Shown here: positions 62,273 through 64,000 of the stretch, piece by piece
How positions within the stretch are numbered: position 1 is the stretch's first letter
Layout of the letters: each line of letters opens with the position of its first letter
Origin: Phytophthora quininea
Lineage: Eukaryota > Oomycota > Peronosporomycetes > Peronosporales > Peronosporaceae
Assembly: GCA_011947345.1 (NCBI GenBank)
Contig: JAAVTG010000540.1
Span: 186,001-250,000 of the forward strand
Length of the DNA: 64,000 bases
Direction of reading: 5' to 3'
Made by a program: the position numbers and the translations under genes
Notes under the pieces: model-generated
Told to the model about the DNA's origin: nothing
Seen by the model: only the letters and a program-made list of their open reading frames with translations
The model's database searches: none

Positions 62273-63181
62273 CAAATGACTTCTAGCATTGTTTTGAGCT
62301 GAAGTTGGAAGGCACGAAATTGCTAACGTTTGAACTTCAATCGCGAGAGTGCATGAACAGTGCCGAATTACCGTATTAGCTGCCGGTGGCTCGCAAGTTT
62401 GCGTTTGAACTGACGTTAAAACCGCTTATCCTCGAGCAGTATTGTTTAGAATTGCTGCAGTCCTGACCAGGTAGTAGAGACTGAGTGTTTAGTAAATTTA
62501 CCATTAACTAGGATGCTTGCAGTGGCCTAATAGGCATCGTTTGTACAAGAGAAAACAAGAGTTAACCTCAACAGTGTCAACCGTGAATGGATTTAATGGC
62601 TGATCTGCTACTTTGCCATTTCTCCACTATCGCTCATCAGTGTCGACGGTGCTGCAAGCCCCACTCTCCATGTATGTCGCTTCTAGCATTCCTACAGTAT
62701 CAATGTGATTGCATTGTTCTTGATGTACAGATAAAGATTTTGGGAATGGTCGATACCAATTATTTTGTCCAAGGTGGCATTTCTCAACGAGCATGCTGAA
62801 TTTACGCATAGCCAGCTCGGATTCATCATCGCAGAAATTTCGAGCTATCAACTGCAAGGTCCATCGGCACGATGAATCCTCAAATGTTGTGAGTCACAAC
62901 AGAAACAACAATGAATCGCTGTCTGACTCACGAAATGCAGCTGGCCCATCGCAGTAGTACAAGCAATTCTCCATCGCATAAAACTTTTGATCCTCGGATA
63001 GTATGTCAGCGTTGCGTGTAGAGTCTGGCTGCGCACGAAAAATTTGGTCAGCAAAAGTAAGGGTTAGCGTTCGTCGTTCACGAATCGTGAATCATAATCC
63101 CAGATTCTCCGTAAACCCCCTCTTCACTGCGCGTGAATCGTCTCATTTGGGAATTAGCCTTCGAGCTCCAACACCGGCAGC
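62273..63181. other. No recognisable gene
   Basis: 909 bp between the pogo element and the next M96-like gene. Short ORFs on both strands without family resemblance. The right part should be the promoter region of the gene starting at 63182. Confidence 0.45.
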
Positions 63182-64000
63182 ATGAATTTTCTGGAAGGGG
63201 ACGACGCGCTGACGGTGTCAGCCGCACTCAACCTCATCGACGCCATGGAAAGTGACGGAAGTGGCGGTCTGGCCGAGGACGACACCACTAGTCAAGCTCC
63301 CACCGACGCTGGGGACTGCAACGTCTCGGCACCTCCTTCCAGTCCGACACCGACGAAAAGAAATCTCGACGGGTGGTCGCAAACGGGTAACCAAGCCAGG
63401 GTACTCCATCGAGCAGGCTCGACCCAAGCGAGCCGAGCTGTTGGAGCTGCGCAGCCAAGTCTCTGGACTCGAGCGATGGCTCTGGTGGCTGGAACGCGTC
63501 AAGCCCAACCAGCAAGTGGCCAGCGAGTCTCGCCAGGACATCGACAGCTCCGATCCATCGGATGACCAGCAGCAGTGGACCGCCAAAGCGATGGAAGAAT
63601 TCCAGAAGCGACAGGAGTCCGAGCAGCAGAACAAGTAACTCAATTACAGCGTGGAGAAGCAGCAGAGGCTAAACGACGCGATGCTGACGGTCCTGCAGCA
63701 GAAGGAGACGCTGGCGGTAGGTGCTTTTCCTTCGGTCGTAGATACCGGTACCATCTCGCAACTGACGTGTTTTGCCTTTCTTGCTGTGCACAACTGTAGG
63801 GACTCGATTATGTGTTCAATGGCCCCACCAAAGACACTCGAGCTAATCTTCGTCTCGACAACGCCCCCGTCTTCATGGAGCAGCTCTCCAGTGGAGTCTC
63901 GCAGCTGTACCACGACTGCGCGGCCGTCTTCCCAAAGAACGACTGCCGACCTTCGGCTGCAGAATGGAGCCCACCGTCGACATGTACCGAGATCGGATGA
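63182..64000 (+). pseudogene. M96-like gene, 5' part (runs off the window)
   Basis: ATG 63182 (MNFLEGDDALTVSAALNLID), acidic Ser/Thr-rich leader, then after two single-base breaks (near 63341 and 63375) RKRVTKPGYSIEQARPKRAE with LLELRSQVSGLE, a basic region and coiled coil typical of the family. WTAKAMEEFQKRQESEQQNK ends in TAA at 63636-63638. The rest, with intron 63717-63799, matches 59712-60075 in inverse, sharing its frame break near 63948. The START-like half lies beyond base 64000 if present. Confidence 0.75.
63637..64000 (+). repeat. Inverted copy of 59712-60075
   Basis: Coordinates sum to 123712 with the minus-strand copy. Identical by eye over 364 bp to the window edge, intron included. 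It probably continues past 64000. Confidence 0.88.

Noticed and set aside
62627..63054. Two short minus-strand ORFs upstream of the last M96-like gene
   Set aside because: No family resemblance, no supporting context, and length within chance for this composition.
4322..64000. Programmed -1 frameshifting as a general explanation of all the breaks
   Set aside because: Most sites are not X XXY YYZ heptamers and several involve a single base rather than a run. Only the two Gypsy sites have the heptamer, phase and overlap expected.

Overview
The window looks like a repeat-rich nuclear region of an oomycete, probably a Phytophthora-like one. The evidence is short spliceosomal introns (about 44-101 bp, GT..AG), an intraflagellar-transport gene (IFT22/RABL5, which implies flagellate zoospores), many copies of a coiled-coil plus START-like family that I recall being labelled 'M96 mating-specific protein' in oomycete databases, an arrayed CxxHGG zinc-finger protein of the WRKY19-like type, and a mix of Ty3/Gypsy chromovirus, Ty1/Copia, DIRS-like, MULE, PIF/Harbinger, pogo and Tc1/mariner elements. 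Species cannot be fixed from the sequence alone.

Layout. 1-2069: 3' tail of a pogo-like transposon interrupted by a Harbinger-type element with an intact DDE transposase. 2.1-8.9 kb: a decaying cluster of M96-like genes on both strands. 9.2-11.2 kb: a TMTC-type (DUF1736) membrane glycosyltransferase gene with two introns. 11.44-18.30 kb: a complete Ty3/Gypsy chromovirus (177-bp LTRs, TSD TCAAA). It has two in-phase -1 slippery heptamers at its gag/pro and pro/pol junctions and an antisense gene with a chromodomain and a Cys-His-Asp protease-like region. 18.30-21.51 kb: an M96-like copy split by a 2.48-kb MULE (8-bp TSD). 22.0-25.2 kb and 45.0-48.2 kb: a 3.2-kb, nearly identical inverted duplication carrying an aldo-keto reductase and an M96-like gene. 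The right copy is followed by the complete IFT22 gene and the left copy ends in a stub of it. 25.7-30.6 kb: a DIRS/Ngaro-like retroelement. 30.8-32.0 kb: a secreted lactonase-fold protein gene. 33.1-38.7 kb: M96 remnant, PIF/Harbinger (TSD TTA) inside a helix-turn-helix coding remnant, Tc1/mariner with 233-bp TIRs, and a 185-bp MITE. 39.0-44.5 kb: a Copia element with identical LTRs (TSD GATAC). 48.9-59 kb is the most gene-like part: two members and one relic of an unnamed cysteine-rich membrane protein family, the zinc-finger protein, two hypothetical genes and an M96-like gene. 59.1-64.0 kb: an inverted pair of M96-like segments flanking a pogo element.

A feature that runs through the whole window is that many otherwise well conserved genes are broken by single-base deficits, nearly all fitting a missing base in a short homopolymer. 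This looks more like deletion-biased consensus error than ordinary decay. However, both copies of each inverted duplication share their breaks, so error alone does not explain everything.

Cellular genes that look real: TMTC-like, lactonase, aldo-keto reductase, IFT22, WRKY19-like zinc finger, the cysteine-rich membrane proteins, the F-box-like gene and several M96-like genes. They do not form one pathway. Most of the DNA is transposons and their debris.
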